NCBI GenBank assembly: GCA_910577375.1
Contig: CAJTLT010000001.1
Coordinates: forward strand, 302,952-366,951
Source: an uncultured Christensenella sp.
GTDB taxonomy: Bacteria; Bacillota; Clostridia; Christensenellales; Borkfalkiaceae
DNA length: 64,000 nucleotides
Reading direction: 5' to 3'
This document shows, one piece after another, positions 41,978 to 52,048 of this stretch; the first letter of the stretch is position 1, and every line of letters begins with the position of its first letter. The notes under the pieces were generated by a model that made no database searches, was not told the origin of the DNA, and worked only from the letters and a program-made list of their open reading frames with translations. The position numbers and the translations under genes were made by a program.

Positions 41978-44338
41978 CTATTTAAGCTTTATAAAAGTAA
42001 CTCCAGTTTCACCTTCGCCGTATTTTCCCAAGCGAAAGCTATCAACACTGCGATGCTTTTTAAGGTGTTCCGCTATTGCGCTTTTTAGTTTGCCTGTTCC
42101 GACACCATGAATGACTTTAATTTCTTCAAGGTTATCCGTCACTGCTCTGTCAATAAAATTATCAAGTTCATAAATCGCCTCTGGCACTGTAAGCCCCAAA
42201 ACGTTTATTTCAAGCACCGGCATTGAACGGGGCAGTTTTTTAACTACTTTAATCTGTTTTTGTTGATTTTCTTCATTCCCGATTAAAAGCAAATCTTTAA
42301 GTTTGAGATGCATTTTCAGACTTCCGCAAACAACTTCAGCCTCGTCTTTTTTTGCATTAAAACCAACAACTTGTCCTCTGCAATCCATAAGTTTAACATA
42401 AACAAAAACGCCTTCTCTAATATTCTGCACTGTTGCCGGCAAAAAGTCAACAGACTTTTTTCTGTCGCTCTCTTCTTCGTAAGCGCTGTCGTTAAGTTTA
42501 TTTTTTAAAGTACGTGCGGCTATTAAGTCTCTTTCTCTAAGTTCTTCCTTTTTAAAAATCTGCTCTATCTCTGCAAGTATTTCTTCAGCTTTTTGAGTAC
42601 GTTCCGAAATAATTCTTCTGCTTTCAATCCTTGCCGATCGGTTTATTTTTTCTTTTTCACGGTTTAGCTCATCTATCTGTGCGTTTATCTTTTCAAGCTT
42701 TTGTTTCCATTCTGTCTGCATTAAAGAAATTTCAGTAAGCTTTCTTTCCGCTTCTATCCTGCTCTCTTCCGCACGGCGGATAACATTCTCAAAATTTCTT
42801 GCCCCATCGGAAAGATAACTTTCAGCATCGGCCAAAATTTTCGCTCCCATACCAAGTCTTCTTGTTATAGCAAGCGCGTTACTTGCACCCGGCAGACCTA
42901 TTTTTATACTGTATAACGGCTTTAATGTGTCGGAATCGAATTCCATACTTGCATTTTCTATCCCGCCTAAAGTATAAGCAAATTCTTTTAACGGCGTAAA
43001 ATGCGTTGTTACAATTCCTTTAACACCACCGTCAATCAAGTGCTTAACAATTGCCTTTGCCAACGCCTGTCCTTCGTCCGGATTGGTTCCGCCGCCAAGT
43101 TCATCAATTAAAACAAGACTGTTTTCGTCAGCGCAGTCGCAAATTTTTATTATATTTGTAATATGGGAAGAAAATGTCGAAAGACTTTCTTCAATACTTT
43201 GACTATCTCCTATATCGCAGACTACATTTCCGAATATAGCAACAGAACTGCCATCGCAAGCAGGAATATAAAATCCGCAAGCAGCCATAAGGCAAAACAG
43301 TCCGGTCATTTTGAGCGTAACCGTTTTACCGCCGGTATTCGCTCCGCTTAACAGCAAAAAATTATAATCCCCGCCAAGCTCCAAAGATACAGGTACTGCT
43401 TTGTTTTTATCAATCAGCGGATGGCGTCCTTTTATAATATTTATATATCCACGGTTGTTTATTTTAGGTCGCGCGCATTTATGTTTATAACCATATTCTG
43501 CAATAGCATAGCAAGCGTCAAGACGATACAAAACATCAATATTTGCGGTCAATTGCTCCGATATAGTACCTATACGGTTAGACAAAGCCTTTAAAATCGC
43601 CTCGACTTCTTCTTTTTCGTCAATCGAAAGCGCAATAAGTTCATTATTGAGTTCAAGTATATATTCAGGCTCTATAAAGAAAGTTGCGCCTGTTTTGGAA
43701 CGGTCGTGGATAAACCCGCGCACATGGCTCTTATGTTCGGCTTTAACGGGTATAACGTATCTGTCGTTACGTATCGTTACTATGCCTTCCTGTAAATATT
43801 CGCTATCCTTGCCGGAAGTATATTCTGAAAGTTTTTCCCTTATTTTAGCGTTAAGATTTTTAATTTTCGAACGTATAGAATACAGACTTTCGCTCGCAAA
43901 ATCGCTCACGTTATCAACGGAAATAATTTTTTCCGTAATATCTTCCTCAAGTCCTTTATCAAAATATAAGTTTTTGGTTAACGCGCGAACAAAAACAATT
44001 TCGTTATCGTCAATTCTTTCAATGGAAGTATAGGCAATTCTCGTCGCCCGAAGCAGTTCTGCACAGTTCAAAAGTTCGCCGCAAGATAAAACCGAACCTT
44101 TTTTTGCTCGGGCGATTTCATCCGAGGTATTTGAAAAGCACTCTATTTTTCCCGCGCCGTAAGTATACAAAAGTTTATCGCATTCGAAAGTGACGGAAAG
44201 TCTGTCCGTTGCTTCACGCAAATCAGTTGACGGAAAAAGGTTGGTTATAATACTCTTACCGCCGTCTGTTGTTGCATATTGTGCCGCAGAATAAAGTATT
44301 TTATTAAGTTCAAGCTTTTCAATACCGTTTAAATCCAT
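41978..44338 (-). CDS. mutS2: Endonuclease MutS2
   Basis: 786 residues from the ATG at 44338, 2 bases after the stop of the U32 gene. Core and lever regions precede the ATPase with Walker A LLLSGANTGGKTVT near residue 330, ESLSTFSSH and the Walker B LVLIDELGGGTNPDEG. A long coiled coil follows, and a C-terminal Smr nuclease domain (LGLTVPEAIYELDNFID, VIHGVGTGKL) ends in FIKLK. MutS2 suppresses recombination and, in Bacillus, also acts on collided ribosomes. It lacks the MutS mismatch-binding domain. Confidence 0.96.
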   Translation of the reverse strand: MDLNGIEKLELNKILYSAAQYATTDGGKSIITNLFPSTDLREATDRLSVTFECDKLLYTYGAGKIECFSNTSDEIARAKKGSVLSCGELLNCAELLRATRIAYTSIERIDDNEIVFVRALTKNLYFDKGLEEDITEKIISVDNVSDFASESLYSIRSKIKNLNAKIREKLSEYTSGKDSEYLQEGIVTIRNDRYVIPVKAEHKSHVRGFIHDRSKTGATFFIEPEYILELNNELIALSIDEKEEVEAILKALSNRIGTISEQLTANIDVLYRLDACYAIAEYGYKHKCARPKINNRGYINIIKGRHPLIDKNKAVPVSLELGGDYNFLLLSGANTGGKTVTLKMTGLFCLMAACGFYIPACDGSSVAIFGNVVCDIGDSQSIEESLSTFSSHITNIIKICDCADENSLVLIDELGGGTNPDEGQALAKAIVKHLIDGGVKGIVTTHFTPLKEFAYTLGGIENASMEFDSDTLKPLYSIKIGLPGASNALAITRRLGMGAKILADAESYLSDGARNFENVIRRAEESRIEAERKLTEISLMQTEWKQKLEKINAQIDELNREKEKINRSARIESRRIISERTQKAEEILAEIEQIFKKEELRERDLIAARTLKNKLNDSAYEEESDRKKSVDFLPATVQNIREGVFVYVKLMDCRGQVVGFNAKKDEAEVVCGSLKMHLKLKDLLLIGNEENQQKQIKVVKKLPRSMPVLEINVLGLTVPEAIYELDNFIDRAVTDNLEEIKVIHGVGTGKLKSAIAEHLKKHRSVDSFRLGKYGEGETGVTFIKLK

Positions 44339-44340
44339 AA

Positions 44341-46518
44341 TCAAAAAATCGGCTGAACAGAATGTCCGCGCGTATAATTCTTGTAATATTCCCGCAATTT
44401 TTCTTCGTTTTTGTAAATATCTAAAAGTTTTTTAGGCTGTTTTTCAAGCGTACAGTCCAAAAGATTACCCGCGTTGAATATAGTTGAAACAAGATTAGCA
44501 CAGTTATAAACTTCAAAACGGCAATCACTTGTTTTATATCTGTGCAAATAAAATTTTCTGCCGTTTTCGTCCGTAATCATATAATGTTCCCGTTTATCGC
44601 AAGTTTTACATTTTTTTCCGAACGGACAAAAAATCAAATCCATAACTTTTATTCCGCCGGCAACTAAATAAAACGAATTGTTTTTTGAAAGAACTTTTGC
44701 TTCCGAAACAGTCAATTCTTTGGAAAGCGCAAAATACTTCGCCTTACAAGCCGAAACGGAAATATTATTTGAAATATTCATACCCGTACCGACAAATAAA
44801 GGCTTTTTAATTTCTTCCGCAAGTTTAAAACCGTATATACCGTCGCAATATATTCCGTCAAAATAATTTATCAGGCATTTAACACTCTCCGCTTCTCTGC
44901 CGCTTAGATAAGGCGGTAAAAATAAATATTTTTCCCCTTTGAAATCTTTGAGAAGCGTTAACACATCCGCATTAAAATCATTTAATTTTAAAATACCAAT
45001 ATCCACAGACAATCCGCATAAATTATCGCATATTATTGCGGTTTTCTCATTTTTTTCAATTTTAATTTCCGGAATAATATAATTTTGTCTGATTTGTACA
45101 TTATTATTTTCTGAAATACTTTCAAAATAAGCGCTAAAAACTTTACGGCGCAAAGCGTTAAGCGCTGATGCCGGAACAAAAACACCATCGCTCTCAAATT
45201 TACAAAAATTTATTGTAAAAGGATATTTATCAACCTTTCTAAAACAATTCTCAATTTCTTCTTTTGAAAGCGGGCGGCTTTGCGCCAAAGCTAACGGTTC
45301 ATCACTATAAAACAATTTTCCGTTAATACAAACTTCCGCCTTTTTTCCCGCCATAAACTTAGCGGTAATCCGCAAGCTTATTAATTTTTTTATCTTCAAA
45401 AGATGCGCGTTTAATTGAGTATCGGTAGTTACAAAAACTTTATCGCCGCTTTTTAGACGCGCTTTTGTAGATAAAACAACTCCTGTTTTTACCGTTCCGC
45501 CAAAACTCGCCCCGCCGACCTCTCTGCCATCACGCAAAATTTTAAATCCATCGCCGATTCCAAAGTTTTGACGGCTTTGACAAATATATTTTCCATTTTC
45601 AACCTTAACGATTCCGACAAATTCGCCAATATGCCCTTGAACAGCATTCGATAAAAAAGTTTTATCTTGTCCGAAAGCAAGTCCTTTGGTATAATTCCCC
45701 CTGTTAAAAGTACGTTTTAAATCACTTAAATCATTATCAACTGGGTTACCGTTTAAAATATTCTTATAATATTTTACCGCGGCAGACACATATTCAGGGC
45801 GGCGCATCCTTCCCTCGATTTTGAATGAATAAACTCCGGCTTCAAGCAAAAGCTTTATATCTTCGCCAATATTCAAATCTGACAACGACAATTTATATGA
45901 GGGCTCTTCAAAACCGTCCTTATCAACGGAATATAATTTTCTGCACGGTTGCTTGCATTTGCCTCGGTTTCCGCTGTTACCCCCTGCAAAAGACGAAAGA
46001 TAGCATTGCCCCGAAAAACACGAACATAAAGCGCCTTGTATAAAAACTTCCGTTTCAATAATTGAAGAAATCTCTTTTATATCCTCAAACGCGGTTTCCC
46101 TCGCAAGAATTACACGTGAAAACCCACATTCTTTTGCAAATAATGCACCGTATTTATTACAAACACCCGCCTGAGTTGAAAGATGAATAACCATTTGCGG
46201 ATAATTGTGTTTTAAAAATGCTCCCACAAACACGTCTGAAATTATAATAGCGTCCGCACCAGCATTCCAAACTTTAACAGCAGATTGCAAAAAACCTGAT
46301 AATTCTTCGCTTTTAATCAGCGTATTCATTGCAACATACACTTTTACTCCAAAAGCATGCGCATATCCAACCAATTCGCCAAAGCTTTTTGTATCAAAAT
46401 TTTCCGCCGAACTTCTTGCCGAATATTCTTTCAGCCCAATATAAACTGCGTCCGTTCCGGCATTTATAGCAGCAAAAGCGCTATTAATATCCCCAGCCGG
46501 CGCCAATATTTCACACAT
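44341..46518 (-). CDS. U32-family (RlhA/PrtC-like) protein
   Basis: 725 residues from the ATG at 46518, giving the usual start CEILAPAGD. The U32 domain has GADAVYIGL-like GTDAVYIGLKEYSAR, LSTQAGVCN and the Cys cluster CSCFSGQCYLSS...GKCKQPCR near residues 165-190, with a second Cys set (CPFGKKCKTCDKRE) close to the C-terminus. Characterised relatives hydroxylate 23S rRNA (RlhA) or tRNA (TrhP) rather than act as proteases. Which reaction this one does is not clear. It starts 4 bases after the HAD gene stop. Confidence 0.88.
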   Translation of the reverse strand: MCEILAPAGDINSAFAAINAGTDAVYIGLKEYSARSSAENFDTKSFGELVGYAHAFGVKVYVAMNTLIKSEELSGFLQSAVKVWNAGADAIIISDVFVGAFLKHNYPQMVIHLSTQAGVCNKYGALFAKECGFSRVILARETAFEDIKEISSIIETEVFIQGALCSCFSGQCYLSSFAGGNSGNRGKCKQPCRKLYSVDKDGFEEPSYKLSLSDLNIGEDIKLLLEAGVYSFKIEGRMRRPEYVSAAVKYYKNILNGNPVDNDLSDLKRTFNRGNYTKGLAFGQDKTFLSNAVQGHIGEFVGIVKVENGKYICQSRQNFGIGDGFKILRDGREVGGASFGGTVKTGVVLSTKARLKSGDKVFVTTDTQLNAHLLKIKKLISLRITAKFMAGKKAEVCINGKLFYSDEPLALAQSRPLSKEEIENCFRKVDKYPFTINFCKFESDGVFVPASALNALRRKVFSAYFESISENNNVQIRQNYIIPEIKIEKNEKTAIICDNLCGLSVDIGILKLNDFNADVLTLLKDFKGEKYLFLPPYLSGREAESVKCLINYFDGIYCDGIYGFKLAEEIKKPLFVGTGMNISNNISVSACKAKYFALSKELTVSEAKVLSKNNSFYLVAGGIKVMDLIFCPFGKKCKTCDKREHYMITDENGRKFYLHRYKTSDCRFEVYNCANLVSTIFNAGNLLDCTLEKQPKKLLDIYKNEEKLREYYKNYTRGHSVQPIF

Positions 46519-46522
46519 AGTA

Positions 46523-47347
46523 CTATGCAAACCCATATTTTTCTATAATTTGAGCTATCGCCCCGTCATTATTGGATATAGAAATAAAATCAGCTAAAGC
46601 TTTTAAAGAATCGTCTGCGTTTTCAACGGCAACACCAATCCCCGCAGTCTTTATCATAGAAATATCGTTGAGATTATCCCCGACGGCAATACATTCCTCC
46701 AAAGAAATATTAAAACGTCCACACAGATACTTTACGGCTTCTCCCTTAGTGTCTCCTTTAGGTGAAATCTCAACAAGTTCTTTTGCACTGCACGTAACGT
46801 CAAATCTTTCCCCGAGTCTTGTATTCAGTTCTGAATATAAAGCGTCCCTTTCGCTTCTTTTTACAAGTATCGCAATTTTTTGGCAATTCAACCGTTTGTT
46901 CAATACAAAATCGAACATTTGACCGTTAACATATTCTGCTGAAACACAAACAATACGCTCATATAATTGCAGATACTCGTTATCTTTCGGAATATCGGTA
47001 TAAAGATTGTCTCCGCAATAAATATTTACGGGTTGATTAAGCTCCTTGATATTCCTGCAAATTTCAGCAACCTCAACATAAGGAATACTGTTGCATTTTA
47101 ATAAATTACCGCTCTCTATATCCGCTATAACGCTGCCCTGATTGGCAATAACTAAACCGCTGAGCCCAAGCTTTCTGACTTGCGGAAGTATTGAACGCAA
47201 CATTCTTCCAGTACATACCGCAAAAATGCCGCCGGCGTTGATATATTCACTTATAGCCTTTTTTACTTGTTCGGGAACATTCTGATTATCGTCGATAAGC
47301 GTCCCGTCAAAATCAGACACAATAAGTTTATAATTAATTTTTCTCAT
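46523..47347 (-). CDS. Cof-type HAD-family phosphatase
   Basis: 274 residues. HAD motif I is VSDFDGTLID (nucleophile and acid Asp), motif II is VCTGR, Lys is in the region near GDTKGEAVKYL and motif III is VGDNLNDISMI. The C2-type cap domain in the middle places it with Cof/YwpJ-like sugar-phosphate or nucleotide phosphatases. The substrate is unknown. Its ATG overlaps the uvrC stop (ATGA), so it is co-translated with uvrC. Confidence 0.92.
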   Translation of the reverse strand: MRKINYKLIVSDFDGTLIDDNQNVPEQVKKAISEYINAGGIFAVCTGRMLRSILPQVRKLGLSGLVIANQGSVIADIESGNLLKCNSIPYVEVAEICRNIKELNQPVNIYCGDNLYTDIPKDNEYLQLYERIVCVSAEYVNGQMFDFVLNKRLNCQKIAILVKRSERDALYSELNTRLGERFDVTCSAKELVEISPKGDTKGEAVKYLCGRFNISLEECIAVGDNLNDISMIKTAGIGVAVENADDSLKALADFISISNNDGAIAQIIEKYGFA

Positions 47348-49152
47348 AAATTTTCTTGCAAATAAGATTTTATATTTTGCGCAATTGTTTTTGATATACC
47401 GTTAACGGCGGCTATATCTTCCACGCTTGCATCCATAATGCGCTCAAGCGTTCCGAATTTTTCCAAAAGCGCCATTCTCCGCGCCTTGCCTATACCATCT
47501 ATTTCTGTTAATACACTTTGCAAATTTCGTTTTGAGTGAATATTTCTGAAATAAGTTATAGCAAATCTGTGAGCCTCGTCACGTATACGTTGCAACATTT
47601 TTAGCGAATAATCGCGGTGCGGAATTTTGATGCTTCCTTCAGAATATAAAGTAAACACTTCTTCTTCCCGTTTAGCCAAAGAAACAAGTTCTATTCCGCT
47701 TATATTCATTTCGTCAAAAATATTCTTTACCGCTGAAAGCTGCCCTTTGCCGCCGTCAACAATAATTAAATCCGGCTTGGGAAATTTTTCTTCCTCTACA
47801 GTACCGAGTTTTGAAAGTCTGCGAGTTAAAACTTCTTGCAAAGACGCAAAATCATTTGCACCCTCTACGGTTTTTATTCTGAACCGACGGTAACTGTTCC
47901 TGTCCGCTTCGCCGTCGATAAACACCACCATAGACCCGACTTTATCTACACCGCTTATATTTGATATATCGTAACATTCCATTCTGCGCGGATAACATTT
48001 AAGAGAAAGCTGAACCTGTAAATGCTTGCAAGCGTTTACAGTCATATCGTCTTTGTGTTTAATTTTATCGACCGATTTTTCAAGATACTCTTCGGCGTTT
48101 TGTTTCGCCATTTTCAATAAACGGAACTTATCGCCTTGTTTTGCAAGAGTAATTTCAACAGACTTCTGAAATCTTTCCTTAAAATAATTTTGCAATAACT
48201 CTTTTTCACAGAACTCTTCGCATATTATTTCCGAAGGCGCTTCATGATTTTGATAATACTGCGTAATAAAACTCGTAAGCGCTTCTCCGTCGGACATGTG
48301 TGCCTCATCCAAAGCAAAAGAACTTCCGCCCTGCATAATGCCTTTACGCGTAACCAGCACGTTTACTGCCGAATATAGATTATTTGTTGCGTAAGCTATT
48401 ATATCCGCATCAATGTAACGGTTTATTGAAGTTATTCTTTTCGCTTCAAGTTTAGAAAGCATTTCAAGCTTATTTTTATAATCAAGCGCAAGCTCGAAAT
48501 TTTCGTTTTGCGCCGCAGAAACCATTTTATCTTTCAACATTGCTTCCGCGTCTTTGTAATTACCGTCAAGAAAATTCAATGCCGATTTTACGCGTTGTAA
48601 ATATCCATTCTTATCAATTTTTCCGGCACACGGTGCAGGACATCTGCAAATATGATAATTCAGGCATTCCCGCTTATTTCCGGTTATTTTGGTATGACAC
48701 AATCTTACGCTGAAGGCAAGCTGTACAGTATCAAGTATATCTTTGCAACTAATACCGCCCATAAACGGACCGAAATATCTGCAACCGTCTTTTGAGATTT
48801 TACGCGTTATATAAAAATTAGGAAAATCTTCCCGCATATCAACTTTAATATAAGGATAAGTTTTATCGTCCTTTAATAAAATGTTGTATTTGGGTTTGTA
48901 TTTTTTAATTAAATTGTTTTCCAGCGCAAGAGCGTCAATTTCGCTGTTAGTAATTATATAGTTGAAATCCCTGATATTTTCAACCATTTTCATTACTTTT
49001 TCAGGTTTTGGCGAATTATGAAAATACTGTCTGACGCGGTTTTTAAGTATCCGCGCTTTACCGACGTATATAATATTTTTATATTCGTCAAGCATTATAT
49101 AAACACCCGGATTTTCAGGCAAAAGCTTTAATTTCTCTTTAATTACATCCAT
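47344..49152 (-). CDS. uvrC: Excinuclease ABC subunit C
   Basis: 602 residues. GIY-YIG nuclease (PGVYIMLDEYKNIIYVGKA, 15-33) for the 3' cut, a Cys-rich linker (CLNYHICRCPAPCAGK), the UVR motif (AMLKDKMVSAAQNENFELA), the RNase H-like 5'-incision domain (YDISNISGVDKVGSMV; IVDGGKGQLSA) and C-terminal tandem HhH (LTEIDGIGKARRMALLEKFG). It nicks both sides of lesions in nucleotide excision repair. No SOS-type operator is visible at its promoter, which lies very close to the start codon. Confidence 0.97.
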   Translation of the reverse strand: MDVIKEKLKLLPENPGVYIMLDEYKNIIYVGKARILKNRVRQYFHNSPKPEKVMKMVENIRDFNYIITNSEIDALALENNLIKKYKPKYNILLKDDKTYPYIKVDMREDFPNFYITRKISKDGCRYFGPFMGGISCKDILDTVQLAFSVRLCHTKITGNKRECLNYHICRCPAPCAGKIDKNGYLQRVKSALNFLDGNYKDAEAMLKDKMVSAAQNENFELALDYKNKLEMLSKLEAKRITSINRYIDADIIAYATNNLYSAVNVLVTRKGIMQGGSSFALDEAHMSDGEALTSFITQYYQNHEAPSEIICEEFCEKELLQNYFKERFQKSVEITLAKQGDKFRLLKMAKQNAEEYLEKSVDKIKHKDDMTVNACKHLQVQLSLKCYPRRMECYDISNISGVDKVGSMVVFIDGEADRNSYRRFRIKTVEGANDFASLQEVLTRRLSKLGTVEEEKFPKPDLIIVDGGKGQLSAVKNIFDEMNISGIELVSLAKREEEVFTLYSEGSIKIPHRDYSLKMLQRIRDEAHRFAITYFRNIHSKRNLQSVLTEIDGIGKARRMALLEKFGTLERIMDASVEDIAAVNGISKTIAQNIKSYLQENL

Positions 49153-49166
49153 TTCCGTCTGCTGTT

Positions 49167-49195
49167 ATTATAGCATAACAACCACACTTTTGCAA
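49167..49195 (-). promoter_or_regulatory. uvrC promoter
   Basis: On the - strand: TTGCAA (49190-49195), 17-bp spacer ending TGC, TATAAT (49167-49172), an extended -10. The leader would be only about 8 bases, with CGGAA just before the ATG. Confidence 0.65.
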
Positions 49196-49197
49196 AT

Positions 49198-49228
49198 TAA
49201 AAAATCTTGCCTTAAAGCAAGATTTTTT
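49198..49228. terminator. Terminator after the pectate lyase gene
   Basis: Stem AATCTTGC/GCAAGATT with a 6-base loop, six A on one side and six T on the other; on the - strand it ends the lyase transcript a few bases after its stop. Confidence 0.85.
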
Positions 49229-49232
49229 ATAT

Positions 49233-51524
49233 TTATTTTGCCGTTTTATGTACACCGGCAAGTTTTGGAATTTCCGTTGCAATTTTATTCATATCGGTAA
49301 TCATGTCGGTTACGTCGCTCTTACCGTTCCTATAATAAAATTTATTTTCATCTATATCGAACTGGTCATCATAGATATTTTGATTTTCGATTTTATCAGC
49401 TCTTGTTTGCGCAACAACAATATTATATGCTTGCGTGTTCAATCTGTATTCTTCTTTAAGTTCGTCCTCAATAAAATTACAGTTATAAAGCTTAACATAA
49501 GCGTCAAGTTTAACCTTGTTGCCGTTTAAAGTTATCTCTTTTTTGCCAAGCTGAGTCTGAATGGGATTTTTTGCGTTTTCAAAACGACAATATTCTATTA
49601 AGGCATACGCCCCCGAACGCAAAGACATATTCGTTCCCGAAGACTTGTAATAATAATTGTTATACATATGCATATTAGCTTGTCTGCCGAGAGGCAAACG
49701 ACTGTTGCACCGGTCATAAAAATTATGATGGAACGTCACGTTTGCGGTAAAAACGTTATCATCGGACCCGATAAGCCCCGTTTTATGGTTATTATAATAA
49801 TGGTTATACGCTATCGTAACATACGCGCACCTTTTGAAATCCGTTGCGCCGTCACCCTCGCGTTTATCTTGCTCTGCACAAACATCCCAATAGTTCTTCC
49901 CCTCGTTGAAAGTATTATGATGCACCCACAGTCTGTTTGAATTAAATTTATCTACCGCCATTCCGGTATAAGTTGTGTTGGTACTGCCTTCAAAACTGCA
50001 AGCGTCCTCGGTATAATCGTCAAACGTAATATTTCTAATTTCTATTGAACTGCATGATTTCCAAGTCAAACCCCATTGAAAAATTTCCGCATCTGTTCCT
50101 ATCCCCTCTACAGTAACGTTTGACGCATTTGATATTTCACAATTATTCCAATATGAGTCATATTCACATTGCTCGAGGTCGGAATTTGACGTATATGAAA
50201 CTTTGCTGACAAGCCCGTTAAGTTTGGAATATACAGAAGTGTCAAGCACATTATAACCGCCCTCGATTAATTTTTCTTGTGTCGCTGAAGATGACGGAAG
50301 CTGTTTTCCGTTAAGTCCTTTTATTACGGAAGCCTTCAAATTACCGTCTTTTGTTCCGTCAACAGTATTCGACGTTGTTTTATTATAAATAAGCCCTTCT
50401 TTCCATGTTGCCGCGCCTATTGTTCCCAACACCCGCACTATCACCGGCTTTTTTGCATTTTTAGCATCACCGAGAATACTTACAATTCCCACCTTATTAC
50501 TGTTCCAAGGGGCAACAACACTGTTTTTTGTTTGCTCGTTAACATAAATGATATATGCATCGTTTTTTGGCGTTCCGTCATTATTATATCCGCCTACACC
50601 GCCGCTGAAATCACTTCCGTCAATTTTAAAATGAGCATATCCGGAACGGTCATATGCCGTGACAGTCACGTCTCTTTCGACCTGCTTACTATCCGCCACA
50701 GCTTTTATTGTATATTCTCCCGCCTTTAACCCGACAATGTCCGCACGGACAACACCGTTTTTTATGCGGACAAGCTGTTTATCTATTTGCTTATATGTAC
50801 TTATAGCGGCTGATTTTAATTTATAAAATACACTGTAATCATCGGCCTGATTTTTTCCGTTTAAAGCGGGAAATTCCAGATAAGCGCCTTCCTCATATCC
50901 GCCATAAGATTTCAAATCAAATTCGGAAACAGACGTAAATTTGCCATAATATATTTTATCTCCAGTAGAATTAACGGGTATTTCCGTTATCTCCGTACCG
51001 TTATAATTTGAATCTGCAAACCATCCGCTGAAAACAAAGCCGCTTCGTGAAAGTTGCGGCAATAATTTTTTTGCATCATACGAATAAGAAGTTATATTAT
51101 CGCTTCCGGAATATTCAGCTCCGTCTACAATCAAAGTAACTTTAAACGTATCGGCAACCCATTTGGCATAAAAAGTTTTAGGACCTTCATCAAAAGCGCT
51201 TATTTTGGTAACTGCTACGCCGTTAAAATCAGAACTTTTAAACCAACCGGCAAAAGAGTAATGAGTTTTTGTTGCCGTGGGCAAATCGTACTCCTTCCCC
51301 GCAACATAAGTATTCATTTCTTTGGACAGCGTACCGCCGTCCAAAATATAAGTTATGTTATATGTATACGTATTACCGTCGTCAGGCGTAGTTTGAGAAC
51401 CGTTTGAACCGCCGTTCCCACTGGAAGGTTTGTTAAAAAAACCTTCAAACACATCGCATGCGGTAAAAGCCGTCAACGATAACGCTAAAACAATTGCAGT
51501 AAAAACCTTAAATAGTTTTCTCAT
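49233..51524 (-). CDS. Secreted pectate-lyase-like lipoprotein with InlB-type repeats
   Basis: 763 residues. An export signal with a probable lipobox (LSLTAFTAC, Cys23) is followed by a Gly/Ser/Asn linker and two InlB B-repeat modules (about 54-120 and 125-195: ILDGGTLS, FAGWFKSSDFNG, FYAKW; FSGWFADSNYNG). After an Ig-like stretch, the C-terminal 400 residues form a PL1 parallel beta-helix: VTVEGIGTDAEIF, SNRLWVHHNTF, YVTIAYNHYYNNHKTGLIGS and VTFHHNFYDRCNSRLPLGR, with the catalytic Arg region near the end. It would cut pectin at the cell surface by beta-elimination. It is a single-gene unit with its own promoter and terminator and no polysaccharide-utilisation neighbours. Confidence 0.9.
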   Translation of the reverse strand: MRKLFKVFTAIVLALSLTAFTACDVFEGFFNKPSSGNGGSNGSQTTPDDGNTYTYNITYILDGGTLSKEMNTYVAGKEYDLPTATKTHYSFAGWFKSSDFNGVAVTKISAFDEGPKTFYAKWVADTFKVTLIVDGAEYSGSDNITSYSYDAKKLLPQLSRSGFVFSGWFADSNYNGTEITEIPVNSTGDKIYYGKFTSVSEFDLKSYGGYEEGAYLEFPALNGKNQADDYSVFYKLKSAAISTYKQIDKQLVRIKNGVVRADIVGLKAGEYTIKAVADSKQVERDVTVTAYDRSGYAHFKIDGSDFSGGVGGYNNDGTPKNDAYIIYVNEQTKNSVVAPWNSNKVGIVSILGDAKNAKKPVIVRVLGTIGAATWKEGLIYNKTTSNTVDGTKDGNLKASVIKGLNGKQLPSSSATQEKLIEGGYNVLDTSVYSKLNGLVSKVSYTSNSDLEQCEYDSYWNNCEISNASNVTVEGIGTDAEIFQWGLTWKSCSSIEIRNITFDDYTEDACSFEGSTNTTYTGMAVDKFNSNRLWVHHNTFNEGKNYWDVCAEQDKREGDGATDFKRCAYVTIAYNHYYNNHKTGLIGSDDNVFTANVTFHHNFYDRCNSRLPLGRQANMHMYNNYYYKSSGTNMSLRSGAYALIEYCRFENAKNPIQTQLGKKEITLNGNKVKLDAYVKLYNCNFIEDELKEEYRLNTQAYNIVVAQTRADKIENQNIYDDQFDIDENKFYYRNGKSDVTDMITDMNKIATEIPKLAGVHKTAK

Positions 51525-51552
51525 CTCTTTTCTCCTAAACTTCCCTGATTAT

Positions 51553-51581
51553 ATTTTATCACATAAATTGTAAATTTTCAA
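51553..51581 (-). promoter_or_regulatory. Promoter of the pectate lyase gene
   Basis: On the - strand: TTGAAA (51576-51581), 17-bp spacer, TAAAAT (51553-51558), then TTAGGAGA before the ATG. Confidence 0.65.
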
Positions 51582-51615
51582 CAAGTATTTTCTAATTTTT
51601 CCAATATAAAACGTG

Positions 51616-51648
51616 AAAAAGCGGACGATTTTTCACCGTCCGCTTTTT
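51616..51648 (-). terminator. Terminator of the arsR-type gene
   Basis: 12-bp arms AAAAAGCGGACG/CGTCCGCTTTTT with a 9-base loop, 14 bases past the stop. Confidence 0.9.
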
Positions 51649-51662
51649 GCTTTAATTATTTA

Positions 51663-52001
51663 TTAACACCCCAAAAACTCCACGCCTTTCAGCATCACGT
51701 CGTTTACGGTATCGTTGACCAAACTGTAAAAAATAATTTTACCCTGTCGTTCGCTCTTTACTATCCCGAGATTTTTTAAAAGCCTTAACTGATGCGAAAC
51801 CGTAGTTTGATTTATATCCAAAACGCGCGACAAATCTGTAACGCACATTTCGGAAATCGCAAGCGCGGAAAGCATCCTCACTCTCGTCGGGTCGGCAAAA
51901 ATAGAAAAAAAACAAACTATACTGTCCAGAACGTCGCCTTCGGGCACGTACTCCTTGACCAAATCTTTTGTGCGTCTGTCCAAAAGCATTGTATCCTGCA
52001 T
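51663..52001 (-). CDS. ArsR/SmtB-family metal-responsive repressor
   Basis: 112 residues with a winged helix (FFSIFADPTRVRMLSALAISEMCVTDLSRVLDINQTTVSHQLRLLK broken into alpha1-alphaR). The alpha3 site has only one Cys (EMCVTDLS) where ArsR/CadC have CVCDL; other possible ligands are Cys30 and the C-terminal Cys112. It should release DNA on binding a metal. It has its own near-perfect promoter with a palindrome in the spacer and lies just downstream of the copper-type ATPase gene. Which metal it senses is not clear; autoregulation is likely. Confidence 0.9.
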   Translation of the reverse strand: MQDTMLLDRRTKDLVKEYVPEGDVLDSIVCFFSIFADPTRVRMLSALAISEMCVTDLSRVLDINQTTVSHQLRLLKNLGIVKSERQGKIIFYSLVNDTVNDVMLKGVEFLGC

Positions 52002-52019
52002 ATGTATCCTCCTGTAAAA

Positions 52020-52048
52020 ATTATAAGGCGCATATGCTGATATGTCAA
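52020..52048 (-). promoter_or_regulatory. arsR-type promoter with operator palindromes
   Basis: On the - strand: TTGACA (52043-52048), 17-bp spacer, TATAAT (52020-52025). CATAT-GCTG-ATATG (52031-52044) sits within the spacer and -35, and GTGAC-N7-GTCAC (52058-52074) just upstream; both are candidate repressor sites. Confidence 0.7.
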
